Positions 54,371 through 64,000 of a stretch of DNA of 64,000 bases are shown in pieces. The notes beneath the pieces are model-generated. The model was not told the origin of the DNA and did not search any database. It was given only the letters and a program-made list of their open reading frames with translations. A program made the position numbers and the translations under genes. Location: the NCBI RefSeq assembly GCF_947623445.1, contig NC_135242.1, forward strand, positions 18,228,001-18,292,000. Direction: 5' to 3'. Positions within the stretch are counted from its first letter, which is position 1. The number at the start of each line of letters is the position of its first letter. This DNA is from Clavelina lepadiformis. Taxonomy: Eukaryota; Chordata; Ascidiacea; Aplousobranchia; Clavelinidae.

Positions 54371-55683
54371 CACTAGAACGGCCGAGGTGTCGAAATCGAC
54401 ACTTTTTTAATTTTGATGTATATCTTTTTTTAGTAAAAGCAGTTGCAACGATATAAAATTTTCAGTAGCTTCCTAACTTTCTTGAAATAGTATGGATAAG
54501 TAACATTTCCCGAAATTTGATTTTCGATTTATTTTTTACAACCTGTTATACCTTCAACGGCCGAGGTGTCGAAATCGACACCAAGATGATTTTAGAGGTT
54601 CAGTAGACTGCAAAATCTTTTTACTTCGCACGATTGCACTTGCAACTAACATATACTTGAGATTAGCCCAGTTTTTATCTTTTCAAGTGATTGTTTATCT
54701 CATTTAGATACAACTTTTAGGGAGAGTTTATGACATCCTAAACGTACTTTTTCCATGTACATTTGCACAATACAAACTCGCTTTGCTTTGCAGCGAAGGC
54801 GAACTGTTAAATGCACACGACAGTTTTTGTGCAACGTATGGAGTGTATGCCATACGCTATTAGCAGAGCTAGGTTATAAGCTGTACAGTAGGCCAAAACA
54901 AAAGAAGGTAGGCATGGACGTTTTCGACCAAACGGCGTGAAAATACACAACTCATGCAGCAAGTAGACGATGGCCTTTGGCTGTTTGGACAAAACTACTG
55001 GACATAGTAGAGCTAAATTCCTGGATTCTGCACAGCAAATGTTTCGGTAGCAAAATCGGCCGACGAAGCTTCATACTCCTGCTTACGGAGGGGTTGAGGG
55101 ATGCTTTCGCGATGAAGCGGAAGCAGGTGGTCTAAAGAGAAGTGAACCGAGCGCAGAGAAGACCATCTGGAAAGCGAAGGAAATGTGCGAAAGAAAGTCA
55201 TAAAATTATATAGTTACAGTTTAGTCACTGCAGGAGGCCAACTTGCGAAGTGTGTGGTAACGGCGACTGGAAATTTACACAATGCAAAAACTGCCCGACG
55301 TAAATAGATCAACATGGGTCCTGCTGTAAACTCTAAAGACTTATCACATTGTGTGTGGGAAACATATGAGCTTTTTCTGCAATAGTTAGCGTTTTGTTAA
55401 GATACCTACCATCAGAATAATGATTGTTTATGTTTCAACTCATAAATATTGTTTTTTTTTCGTTTCTTACAAATGTGTGCAACGTCATCAAAGGTCGAAT
55501 TGCTGTAGCTATGTTAGTTTTTTTTTCTACTGAACAAGAAAAATACATCCTAAATTCATTACGGAAGCATTTAGTTTTGAGTTTTTCGCTAAATTAAATC
55601 AAAAAGTACATTTTTAAGGATGGTGTCGTTTTCGACACTAGAACGGCCGTTAGAGGTAAACTTGTTTTCCGGCCGTTCTAGTG
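54371..55683 (+). mobile_element. piggyBac element remnant
   Basis: TTAA target sites (54367-54370 and 55684-55687) flank inverted ends CACTAGAACGGCC and GGCCGTTCTAGTG, diagnostic of piggyBac. The plus strand at about 54780-55305 encodes pieces of the transposase: G-M-D-V-F-D-Q, R-R-W-P-L-A-V-W, L-L-D-I-V-E-L-N-S and a C-terminal cysteine-rich C-E-V-C...C-K-N-C. Stops and frame changes break it. The N-terminal half is missing. Subterminal words GTGTCGAAATCGACAC occur twice on the left and once inverted on the right. Confidence 0.93.
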
Positions 55684-55687
55684 TTAA

Positions 55688-56573
55688 TGGAATTAAAAAC
55701 CTCTGTAAAATACATTTTCAGTAAAAAGTGTGACAAAATGTTAAAATGGCAAACTGAAAATTAACAGTAAGAAATGTAACATTTTGAAATCACATCATAA
55801 TAAAGCTTTATCTTAATGCGTTACTTAGTTAAGTGCTTTACTAACTTGCCAAGCACAGTATTTTTCTTGTGTCGACAAAGAGCAAATGGAGTTACTAAAC
55901 ATTTCAAGACTGAAAAGTGTGGTCATTTTTTTGTCATCAGTATCAAATTCTGGCTACCCCAGGTCATACTCACATGTGAAATTATTTCAGGAATTTTCGT
56001 GGACATGGCAACTTGTATCTTTGCAGTTTAGATATTTACTTGTTGAAAAAAACCAATAAATCTTTTCGATTAACTCTTTGGCATGCGACAGTGAGTATGG
56101 TTTGTATACTTTCTAGTGAAATGTGAAGATTGAATCAAAGGGATTGTTTTTTAAAATGCTGGCATGAACAAAACGCTTTATGGCTAGATTGGCTAATCAT
56201 TGTATTCATTGTACATATGTGAAATCATGTCAGTTTTAATTTAATAAAATGTTTATACTTGCTTTTGTGGCACTTATTGTAACCACGTACTTTGTAAAAT
56301 GCTGGTCAACTCTACCAAAGTCATGTGTGTAATCAATTAGTTTTGTTAGTTTATTCAATTCATAGCAATTGGTTAAATACACTTTTGTACTCTAGGTTTG
56401 CAGGACATTTAAAAAACTTTCCATTGTAAACCCCAAACACAAAAAGGTTGAAAACCAGTGATGAACACAATACAGAAGTTACACTGATAGCACATACCTA
56501 TATAATTTGTACAAAAATATGAAAAAAACAGTTTCATACTTTCTTTAAGAGAAGAATTAATTATATGACTTAC
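55688..56573. other. No gene seen, hAT-like fragment
   Basis: Apart from a CACTGGTTTTCAACCTTTTTG-type hAT end (minus strand, near 56440-56460), nothing is recognised. A downstream exon of the gene at 56574-57676 would be expected here or beyond. Confidence 0.35.
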
Positions 56574-57676
56574 CTCGTGCTGTGGAGTTTCATCATATAC
56601 CTTATACAACATTTGTGTTCCTTAAATTGCACCAACAATTACACATATGTAATGTATAATGAGTATAACAAGTTTTTAATTCAGCTCAAGTATAACTAAA
56701 TTGGAAACAAAAATAGCACCTGAATAATTCTAAATACATTCACTTTTGAAAAAATACCAGGTATCATACTGAAAACTATGGTTTGAAATTGACAAGCTCG
56801 ACAGCTTAATATTTTCTGAATATTTCTTTATATATTTGTCTAGGCTGTATGGTACACCACCTGACATGTATACTGATACACAATTTTGCTAACGATAAAG
56901 TCATGAAATTTTCGAACCTACATTTATACTCTCAACTGTAAGCTATTAGTAACTACTATACCATAAGTTGGTCATGTAGCCCATTTTTAAACTCTTTAAG
57001 TTTAGAGTTATTGGCACATCTGAAATTGAAATTGACTGGAGTACGTCGTTGCACTCTCGTGCATCGTTGCACTCCCACATGACTGCATGAAGGAAAAGGA
57101 TTTATGAAGTAATGGAAAAACTTATGACCTAAATAATTTGTATAGTATGACAATGTTTATCCTTGAATTGAAGAATGCCGGTTCTCTTACACTTTTGCAC
57201 TCCGACTTGAAGGCCTGAATGGAAAGGAGTTATGAGGTAATAAAAAAGAAATTATAATGTAATAATTCCTCAATACTCATTCCTCATTCCTCATTCCCCA
57301 TTGACCATATTATTCTTGCTTTAGCATGCTATAACAAGGTTAGCACTCATACTTTTTTCATTCCCACAGTTAATGGTGACAATAAACAATATCGTATCAG
57401 CCTATTATACAACACACAAATATAATTGGGCCTAATTTTAAAAAAGATTAGGTAACTTTACCGCTGTTGTCATATGTTTGCAAGTTCATTTTTCCTGTTT
57501 TTTTTAACAGAGTGACTATTTCACCATTAGTAAGTCTTGCAGCCGTTGTTAAAGATAGGCCAGATTGGAAAGTTTGCCAAGTGCACGGGGGATAAAAATT
57601 AATTGTGGGTATAATGGCTATTATTTCATCTTGTTGTGGGTAGGATATCTCACCCAAACACAGCAAACTTTCTAAT
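56574..57676 (-). CDS. Two exons of an unrecognised gene
   Basis: Two minus-strand exons fit each other. 57676-57462 runs from a TTTTCCAG acceptor to a GTAAAG donor. 56620-56574 runs from a TTTAAG acceptor to a GTAAGT donor. Joined through a split glycine codon they encode 87 residues including L-C-L-G-E-I-S-Y-P-Q-Q, T-W-Q-T-F-Q-S-G-L-S-L, A-A-R-L-T-N-G-E-I-V and Y-K-V-Y-D-E-T-P-Q-H-E. The composition looks like a folded protein, not chance reading. I do not recognise the family. Neither the start nor the last exon was found, and the phase does not allow it to join DSTYK exon 1 directly. Confidence 0.5.
57182..57275. repeat. MITE, GTCTCTTATACTTTTGCAC family, copy 3
   Basis: Left end TTCTCTTACACTTTTGCACT and body GGCCTGAATGGAAAGGAGTT match the copy at 8159. 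The right end dissolves into a short CTCATTC tandem repeat. A weaker partial copy precedes it near 57040-57125. Confidence 0.65.
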
Positions 57677-57934
57677 CTGGAAAATAGGTGGTTAGTTTAG
57701 AATGGGTATTGAAAAAGTTGATTTAAGCTATTTAGAGTTTAATTAAATTTAGATTTAGATTAGAAAGAAGGTTTAGGTTAGTACTATCTTACAACATTAA
57801 CATTATGTTAAGAAGAAACCATGAAAAATAACTCTAAACATATGATTTCTTGATCCGTGAAATAGTGACAGCCTTTTTTTAAACATTTGCCAATATATAT
57901 TGACCATCAGCGATGTGCTCATTGTTTTTGCAGG

Positions 57935-58584
57935 TATAGACATTTTCCGAGTTACCTCCGCCATTTTTTGGGGTGGCAAGATTTTTTCAATCACCTATTT
58001 AACAATGTACTTAACAATGGAAAATGTCGACCCAATTTGATTCTTTTTTGAAGTACAAATGTTCTGATGGGCATTGGATTGTAAAGATTTCGTTTAGGTG
58101 AGTTACACATGACTTCCTTTATGCAATAAAAAAAAATTGGAAATATGTTGCCTAGTTCTTATTTCACAGCACGGGTTTGAATCCTACCCAATGGGCTTGT
58201 CCGATATGACGTGTAGATACGTAATCAGCAAAGAAAGTGACGTAAAATGCATAAGAGTTTGCGTGAAGTCTGCGGCATGTTACACAGGCTAATTTTGTTT
58301 GGCATGTCAAGCAAAGCTTAAATAATTACCTAGAAATAATCAACTAGTCCAGGGCGTAGGATTCAAACCACTGTAAAATAAAGACTAGGTAACATATTTT
58401 CACTTTTTTATGGCGTAAAGCAATTCATATGCAACTCACCTGAATGAAATCTTTACAATCTAATGGCTAGAACACTTGTAATTTAAAAAAGAATCAAAGT
58501 GGGTCGACATTTTCCATTGTTAAGTATAGTTGATTGAAAAAATCTTGTCACCCATGCAGATAGTAACTCGGAAAGGGTCTATTC
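57935..58584. repeat. Large foldback inverted repeat
   Basis: The arms, about 57935-58190 and 58350-58584, are reverse complements at high identity. For example AACAATGGAAAATGTCGACC in the left arm mirrors GGTCGACATTTTCCATTGTT in the right. Each arm also holds GGTTTGAATCC, a Pol III B-box-like word. The unpaired centre is about 150 bp. No protein is encoded. It is probably a foldback MITE. Confidence 0.85.
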
Positions 58585-58795
58585 TCATAAGTCATAACAC
58601 ATATAAGTAATATTTTAAATAATTAATAGCTTAGATCGTAGGCTAAACTTAGTTTACTACTCTACCTAACCTATACCTATACTTATCTTATACTAAACCT
58701 ACCTACACTTACTTATCCTATACTCTCGTTAAACGATTTTAAAATCTTCTGCGTTACATAGCTAAACAGCTAGTGGTTGATGTTATACCTTCACT

Positions 58796-58847
58796 CATAG
58801 TACTCTCTACACTCTACAGTCTACAGTGTAGAGTAGAGAGTACTATG
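58796..58847. repeat. Compact 52-nt hairpin
   Basis: CATAGTACTCTCT pairs with AGAGAGTACTATG (13 bp). After a 2-nt bulge, ACTCTACA pairs with TGTAGAGT around an 8-nt loop. The stem is nearly perfect on either strand. Confidence 0.75.
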
Positions 58848-58879
58848 ATATTATAGATTAGAATTAGGCCTGTTCGAAA

Positions 58880-58960
58880 TTGTAAACCTTACTCTCATGT
58901 GCGGACTTACGCTCGATGAGTTGAGCTATCATCGTTGCGATGCCTAGTTGGCGAAGTTGT
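58880..58960 (-). other. tRNA-like or tRNA-derived SINE fragment
   Basis: On the minus strand GATGATAGCTCAACTCATCGAG resembles a tRNA D arm and A box. About 30 bases on, AATTTCGAACAGG resembles a B box. The stems do not all close, so this is a decayed tRNA or SINE head, not a working tRNA. Confidence 0.3.
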
Positions 58961-59047
58961 TTACTTATAGGACCTACAGTACACTATAAGATGCTGGTAT
59001 TTTTTCTATGAAGTTGCCATTTTAAAAATTATGCAGGCAAACAGCCG

Positions 59048-59215
59048 TTAGGGGTCTCTCCTATACTTGTGCACTTCCACATAATATTATAATATAATGT
59101 ATAGACTATTACAATATTATGTAGAGACTATGCATGAACCATTCGTGAACCCCAGAATAGGAAGGAGTTATGACCCACGAGATAATGAGGCTGCGATGTA
59201 AAAAGTCTGTGGTGT
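59048..59215. repeat. MITE, GTCTCTTATACTTTTGCAC family, diverged copy 4
   Basis: GGGGTCTCTCCTATACTTGTGCACTTCC near the left edge and AATAGGAAGGAGTTATGA inside match the family. About 60 bp of extra sequence splits them. Confidence 0.5.
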
Positions 59216-59667
59216 GGGTAAATGGTAATGTGGTTTACATATTAGTGCCGTAATCCGTGGTCTAAAAATCTGGCTCCTTACACCAAAGAATTCTGCTCAT
59301 TTCCTCGTTCAAGTATTACTGTAGAAAAGAGTTAAACTTAACTGGCGTTAAGTTAGAAACAGCGCTTGCCTCGAGCACAATTAGAACTGTAGAAACGGAA
59401 ACAGTAAAATTATGGAAACATGGTATAAATTGAAAAAGGAGGTGGAGCGTATAAAACAATAAGTTTTTTGCACAAAGCGTACACTAAACTCCCAAAGAAT
59501 AAATATCGATCACGAAATATTAGCATGTATTAAATTGTATTGTATGTTTATTGATGTTATTAATATTAAAAACGGCTACACAACTGCCATTTCCGAATTA
59601 CGGACGGTAACCGCTTTCCGGTGAAATAGCCTAGTCCCTAGTTACTTTCGATAGAATGTGTAGGTTA

Positions 59668-59996
59668 CAGTGTTGTAATGACTCTAGTCAAGTTTTTAAA
59701 TTACTTGACTTGACTCGAGTCAATGCTTGAAATGACTTGACTCGAGTCTCGGAAAGTAAGTTGACCAAGTCATTAAATCTTGGTTGTTAATTTATTTACC
59801 AACTGAATTACAGACATTTGATTTCATTGCGAACGATCGGTTAAAGATATAACCAATGACATGAATTGATTCGAATTGCATTATATTTTAACTTGACTTG
59901 ATCCAATCAGTAATTTGACTCGACTTGACTTAAGTCAACTTCCCAAATGACTTGACTTGACTCGAGTCCTAAAAAAATGACTTGGTTACAGCACTG
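59668..59996. mobile_element. ACTCGAGTCA-rich hAT MITE, full copy
   Basis: Ends CAGTGTTGTAATGACTC and GACTTGGTTACAGCACTG. Flanks gtaggtta and (2 bp further out) ctaggtta may be a mutated target-site duplication. The body is colinear with 20416 and 63341. Confidence 0.82.
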
Positions 59997-59998
59997 GA

Positions 59999-61209
59999 CT
60001 AGGTTACGTACAAAAAACGCAGAACAGCGAAAATTGCGGACAAATCCTTGAAACCTGAGTCAATTAAGCTAGTAAACAGACGATCAATGTCTGGAAAACA
60101 TTGCTAGCGAGCGAATAAAGTTAAACGATGTACAGCCATACACAAAATACGTGAAAATTGATCTTTCATGATTATTATTACGATCTTGTTCGCTGGTTAT
60201 ATCCAATTATTTTATTTGTAGTACATCATTTGACTGTGTTTGTTAGCTCAAGTACGTTTGTAGAACTAGCAAACAGTGACCACTTCTATTCCCAACAATT
60301 AGATATTTTGATATCCCTCCTTGCAAATTTATTAAATAATACTATTACGGCATTCACATAGATGGACAAGAGCCAATATCTACAAAATTTTCAATGACAT
60401 TTTTACAAATGAAATTACTATATGCAATTTATTAGTCAACTTAACTGGTATACTACATAAAGTAAAGGTATTAAATAACAGCATTCTGACAATCAAAATA
60501 ATAAATTAAAGAAAAAAAATCAAGTTAGTTAGGTTTCTTTTTATTAGCATATATCCAAAAATCTGCTCATGGTATGCCAATGATAACATCCATTTCGTTT
60601 CACACATTTCATTGAAAATGAAATAATACTGTGGAGTTCCCTCTTATTCAGGGCGATCTTCTAATCTAAATGATACTGCAATGAGGCAAGAAGGAAAACT
60701 TAACAAACATTACAAAATACTTGTAGGTAAATTGATAATAGTTCTTTTTCTTATAGTAAAATATTTGGGCATCAACCAAATTTTTACCAATATAATGCAA
60801 ATTAGAGACTTTGCTCTCAGATAACATTACACCTCTGGAAAAAAGTAAAAGCTTGATATATAATATACACAATAAACAAAACGAGGTCAGGCTGAGGTTA
60901 TTGAATTGAGCAGTGTTAAGATATACAGGCAGTGCAAAATGCATTTTAAAAAGCAGTTTATGTATTGGTACCACATTTGTATGCAATTAAGCGGGCTGTA
61001 CCATCACATTACAATTAGAAAGTATTTCAATATGCTTGCGGAAAGTTAGTAATTAATAATTATTTACATTTTAGATGCCTGTGTGACAAAAGATGCTTAT
61101 TCGTAGGTTGTTGATTGATGTTGATGTCACGATTGCTCATTGTCATTATCCACAAATAAATCCATCCTGTTCTTTCTTAGTCCCTTCACTTCCTCTACTC
61201 AACCAACAT
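59999..61209. other. TEX264 3' flank, no further gene seen
   Basis: TTTATT near 60539 could be a minus-strand polyadenylation signal for TEX264. Open frames here have no family signature. Confidence 0.4.
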
Positions 61210-62504
61210 TAGTTTTGCAGAGCCTGTAAACAAACCAAATACTTTAAATTCACACCACTTGCCAGTAATTAACAAGTTATGTAACCACTGAGTGCATACC
61301 ATTAACAACGGTAAACAATCTGGTCGGTCCAGTTAAACCTAAGGCCTAGAACATATGTTGTCAAATTACATAAACACAGACTGCTGTCTTGCACTTTATC
61401 TTACCTCTGGCACAAAAAATTCCTGTTGTTTGCTCAATGGGGCCATGTAGTGAATGCAGTCCTTTTTGCATATTTCAATTAGTGTACCAGCATCAAGCTG
61501 TTGTTGCTTCATTGTGGAGCGAAAAATTTATAAAAAAAAAAACAAGAAAAAAGTTGTTATTGTAGAACTAGAAAAAAATTGAAACCTATAAACAGATTTA
61601 TAAAATTCAGGTGGTCAAGTTAGAAGATTAATTAATTTAATTAGTCAAATTAATTAATATGCTATGTTTGTAATATTCAAGAGCATATATACTTTAATAT
61701 ATTTTCCCATTGCAGGATACACTTTCATTGGAGCTACAAATGGAACAATATCAAGAGTATGCGGAAATTTGGTCTTCACAGCATATTTAATTTCTGGTAA
61801 CTGCATTATAGCATACTGGTTGGAAGTGGCTAGAGCAATGAGATTTTCTGTTGGTGGTGAGCCATCTTCACTCATCATAATACCAAGAGCATAGCGTAAC
61901 TTCTCTTTGGGTGTCTAAAATAGAAAATGATTAGCCAAAATGACAAGCTGTAATGAAACCAGCGATTATACTAACTGCATAACCTGTAGACTATGTATTG
62001 TGGAGAGGCCAGACCTGCCAACTTTGCAGCGTTAGACTACCAACAAACGTTTAGTCAGGCTTGTACTTAATGATTACTGGACTAATAGTTAGGCTGTGTA
62101 AAATATTAACTACCGTATCTATGCAAAAGGACAAAAATTACATAGCTGCAAATAGCAACACAATAAAGGTTAGATTGTAAACTTTCAACCAGTAAACACT
62201 GTGATAATGAGTTCATAAGTTATAGGTATTTACGCTGCTATCAAACTAAACTTACTGTATTAGGATCATCATAAAATATGCCAACAGTAGTCATATTAGG
62301 AAAAGTTTTCATAACATCCTTAAACGCTGGTCCACAATCCATATACGGGCCTGTATAATACTTGTACGCAATCCATGCATTTTGAATGACTGGCTTTCCA
62401 ACAACAACGTGCACACTGGTAAAAATTCCAATTCTGTACAAGAAATACAGGACAGAAGTAGCTATCATCAGCAGAACAACATTGGTTGTAGTGGCAATGT
62501 CCAT
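61210..62504 (-). CDS. TEX264: TEX264, ER-anchored GyrI-like protein
   Basis: TEX264 is a single-pass ER membrane protein that serves as an ER-phagy receptor in mammals. Coding exons: 62504-62256, 61914-61693, 61506-61405 and 61224-61210, all phase 0, giving 195 aa (human 313). The N-terminal membrane helix is about residues 8-25 (V-V-L-L-M-I-A-T-S-V-L-Y-F-L-Y). The GyrI-like domain follows: W-I-A-Y-K-Y-Y-T-G-P-Y, V-G-I-F-Y-D-D-P, L-R-Y-A-L-G-I-M, K-T-K-F-P-H-T and I-H-Y-M-A-P-L, ending F-F-V-P-E. The last exon adds only A-L-Q-N. An alternative acceptor near 61190 would instead add about 21 residues (E-V-K-G-L-R-K...). Neither gives the long tail carrying the LC3-binding motif in human. Confidence 0.9.
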
Positions 62505-62655
62505 TTTGCAATTATCACCCTCAAGTAATTCCTTAGCCTAACTCTAATGTAAACAACAAGCGGGTCTAGATCAGAAGTTCACAACCTCATAATGCCATTG
62601 TTTGAGTAGGTGGGGTCTAGTATACAAATGAATCCTGTGGTTGTGCACTTTTGCA

Positions 62656-62927
62656 CCCTACTGGAAAGTTTGTGTGATGTGCCGGATTTTTCTGGGGCAG
62701 AAAGTTGGTTTCTGCACCAATTTTCTGGTGCAGAATTATCATTTTGCCCCATATTCTATGTTCCATGTATTAGGTTGGCTTGGCGCGAACTTTCGTGCAT
62801 TTATTAGATCTCACTACAATCCTGAACTGGCTGAAAGAAAATAGGCCTAGCCTAGTTAGGAAATACTGTTTTCAATTTCAGCCCCTTCGGGTTTTTAGTG
62901 TGTCTAACAGCAAACTTTCCAGTAGGG
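62656..62927. repeat. Element with perfect 17-bp inverted ends
   Basis: CCCTACTGGAAAGTTTG (62656-62672) and its exact reverse complement (62911-62927) bound 272 bp containing CTGGGGCAGAAA/TTTCTGC-type internal hairpins. Probably a MITE of unknown superfamily; no clear duplication. It lies 150 bp upstream of TEX264. Confidence 0.65.
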
Positions 62928-63332
62928 TTTCTGCGCTAGACCACAACAACTTATGGCGTATCTCACGTTGTGATACGCTATTCCCACGGTTAATAGAGCT
63001 CAGTTGAGCTGTAGAACTCCGTTGCCATCTGACTCCTCAGAAGTGGGTGTTCCCCAGCATCACAGGCTAGTAAACAAAAGAAATCTTATTTATAACAAAC
63101 GCCTTCACAACAAAAGGCGTTGTAACTCAAGTTTAACTGATGCAGAAATCAACGCAAAACTAAAGTGAAAGCAGCACGTGGGCGCACCAAAAGATGCTGT
63201 GACCGAATGAATGATTGACCACTGTAATGCAATTAGTACACAAAATGCACAGTCGCAGGGGCACAAACATCACAATTGACAAACTCAAATGTCTCTCCTA
63301 ATCGGCGATCCCATCAATGCTTCTCCAGACAT
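62928..63332. other. Region upstream of TEX264, no gene
   Basis: Contains a small perfect hairpin, GCGTATC...GATACGC, at about 62955-62974. Nothing else is recognised. Confidence 0.4.
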
Positions 63333-63340
63333 CTCTATAT

Positions 63341-63675
63341 CAGTACTGTAATGACTCGAGTCAATGACTTGATTTGAGTTGACTCGAGTCACGTTTTTAA
63401 ATTACTTCACTTGACTCGAGTCAAAGCTTAAAATGACTTGACTCAAGTCTTGGAAAGTAACTTGACGCAAGTCATAAAAGCTTAGTTGTTAAATTATATA
63501 TCGACCAACGGAATTGCAGACATTTGATTTCATTACGAACAATCAGTTAAAGGTATGGCCAATGACATGACTTGATCCAATTAGTAGGCTAATTTGAATC
63601 GACCTGACTTAATTCAACTTGCCAAATGACTTTACTTGACTCGAGTCCTAAGAAAATAACGTGGTTACAGCACCG
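63341..63675. mobile_element. ACTCGAGTCA-rich hAT MITE with clear duplication
   Basis: Ends CAGTACTGTAATGACTCGAG and GTGGTTACAGCACCG are flanked by ctctatat (63333-63340) and ctctatac (63676-63683), a 7-of-8 target-site duplication. This fixes the family as hAT. No coding capacity. Confidence 0.88.
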
Positions 63676-63683
63676 CTCTATAC

Positions 63684-64000
63684 ACATTTCTATACATAGG
63701 CATCGAACCGTATGCTTCCAAAATATACAGGTTCACTTGGATCCCTGGGACCGCTTGGACTGTAAAATTGAATTGAAAGTTTTTTAAAACGTAGCCTACA
63801 TTTGGTTAGGTGATGCTACACTATTTTAACCGTAGTTTTTAAAACTTGCTTGGCACCGTAATGCACGTTTTTGCCTTCGAGGCCTTGCCACATTTGCCCG
63901 TCTAATTTGTGGTAATTATCATCATACCTGCTAGTATGCTCGCGAACACCTGCATCAGCACAATTTTTCGTCAACCACATCAAAGACAAAAAATAAAATG
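63684..64000. other. Window end, no feature seen
   Basis: No exon, RNA gene or transposon terminus is recognised in the last 317 bases. Confidence 0.4.

Noticed and set aside
53873..57676. Joining the exons at 57676 and 56620 to DSTYK exon 1
   Set aside because: The second exon ends in phase 0, and entering 53987-53873 through the CCAG acceptor in that phase gives the wrong frame and a stop.

Overview
This is nuclear DNA from an animal. The genes are split by GT-AG introns, the base composition is AT-rich, and eight protein-coding genes can be assembled with confidence: CDC42, NME7, PSTK, WDR91, an unnamed extended-Tudor protein, DSTYK, SS18 and TEX264. A tRNA-Gly(CCC) gene is also present. 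Intron sizes, several genes whose coding region is a single exon, and a dense load of hAT transposons suggest an invertebrate, perhaps a tunicate or another non-vertebrate deuterostome. I cannot settle the species from sequence alone.

Layout. 1-9.9 kb: CDC42 on the minus strand (five coding exons, 191 aa), then intergenic DNA and the tRNA-Gly gene. 10.1-14.5 kb: a block of transposon debris with several hAT elements, one nested inside another's transposase, and a minus-strand non-LTR retrotransposon remnant. 14.5-18.6 kb: NME7 (+), whose start codon appears to be the last three bases of its first exon. 19.4-24.9 kb: hAT insertions and otherwise featureless DNA. 24.9-29.6 kb: PSTK and WDR91 (+), each with one coding exon. 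31.3-38.8 kb: a 16-exon gene (+) for a 597-aa protein with one extended Tudor domain. 40.8-54.0 kb: DSTYK (-), 17 coding exons and 994 aa, with intronless SS18 lying on the same strand inside its first intron. 50.3-56 kb: a MULE inserted in a hAT, a pogo-like element and a piggyBac remnant, all inside or just upstream of DSTYK intron 1. 56.5-57.7 kb: two well-formed minus-strand coding exons of a gene I do not recognise. 57.9-60 kb: a large foldback repeat and more hAT copies. 61.2-62.5 kb: TEX264 (-), predicted to lack the long C-terminal tail of the human protein.

The genes do not form a pathway cluster. They are housekeeping or signalling genes: Rho GTPase signalling (CDC42), cilium and centrosome (NME7), selenocysteine synthesis (PSTK), endosome maturation (WDR91), chromatin remodelling (SS18), a receptor-interacting-type kinase (DSTYK) and ER-phagy (TEX264). 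The Tudor gene and DSTYK converge tail to tail at 39.0-40.5 kb. The most informative structure is in the mobile DNA, where terminal inverted repeats and target-site duplications can be read directly for many elements. I found no CRISPR array, prokaryotic-type operon or defence system.
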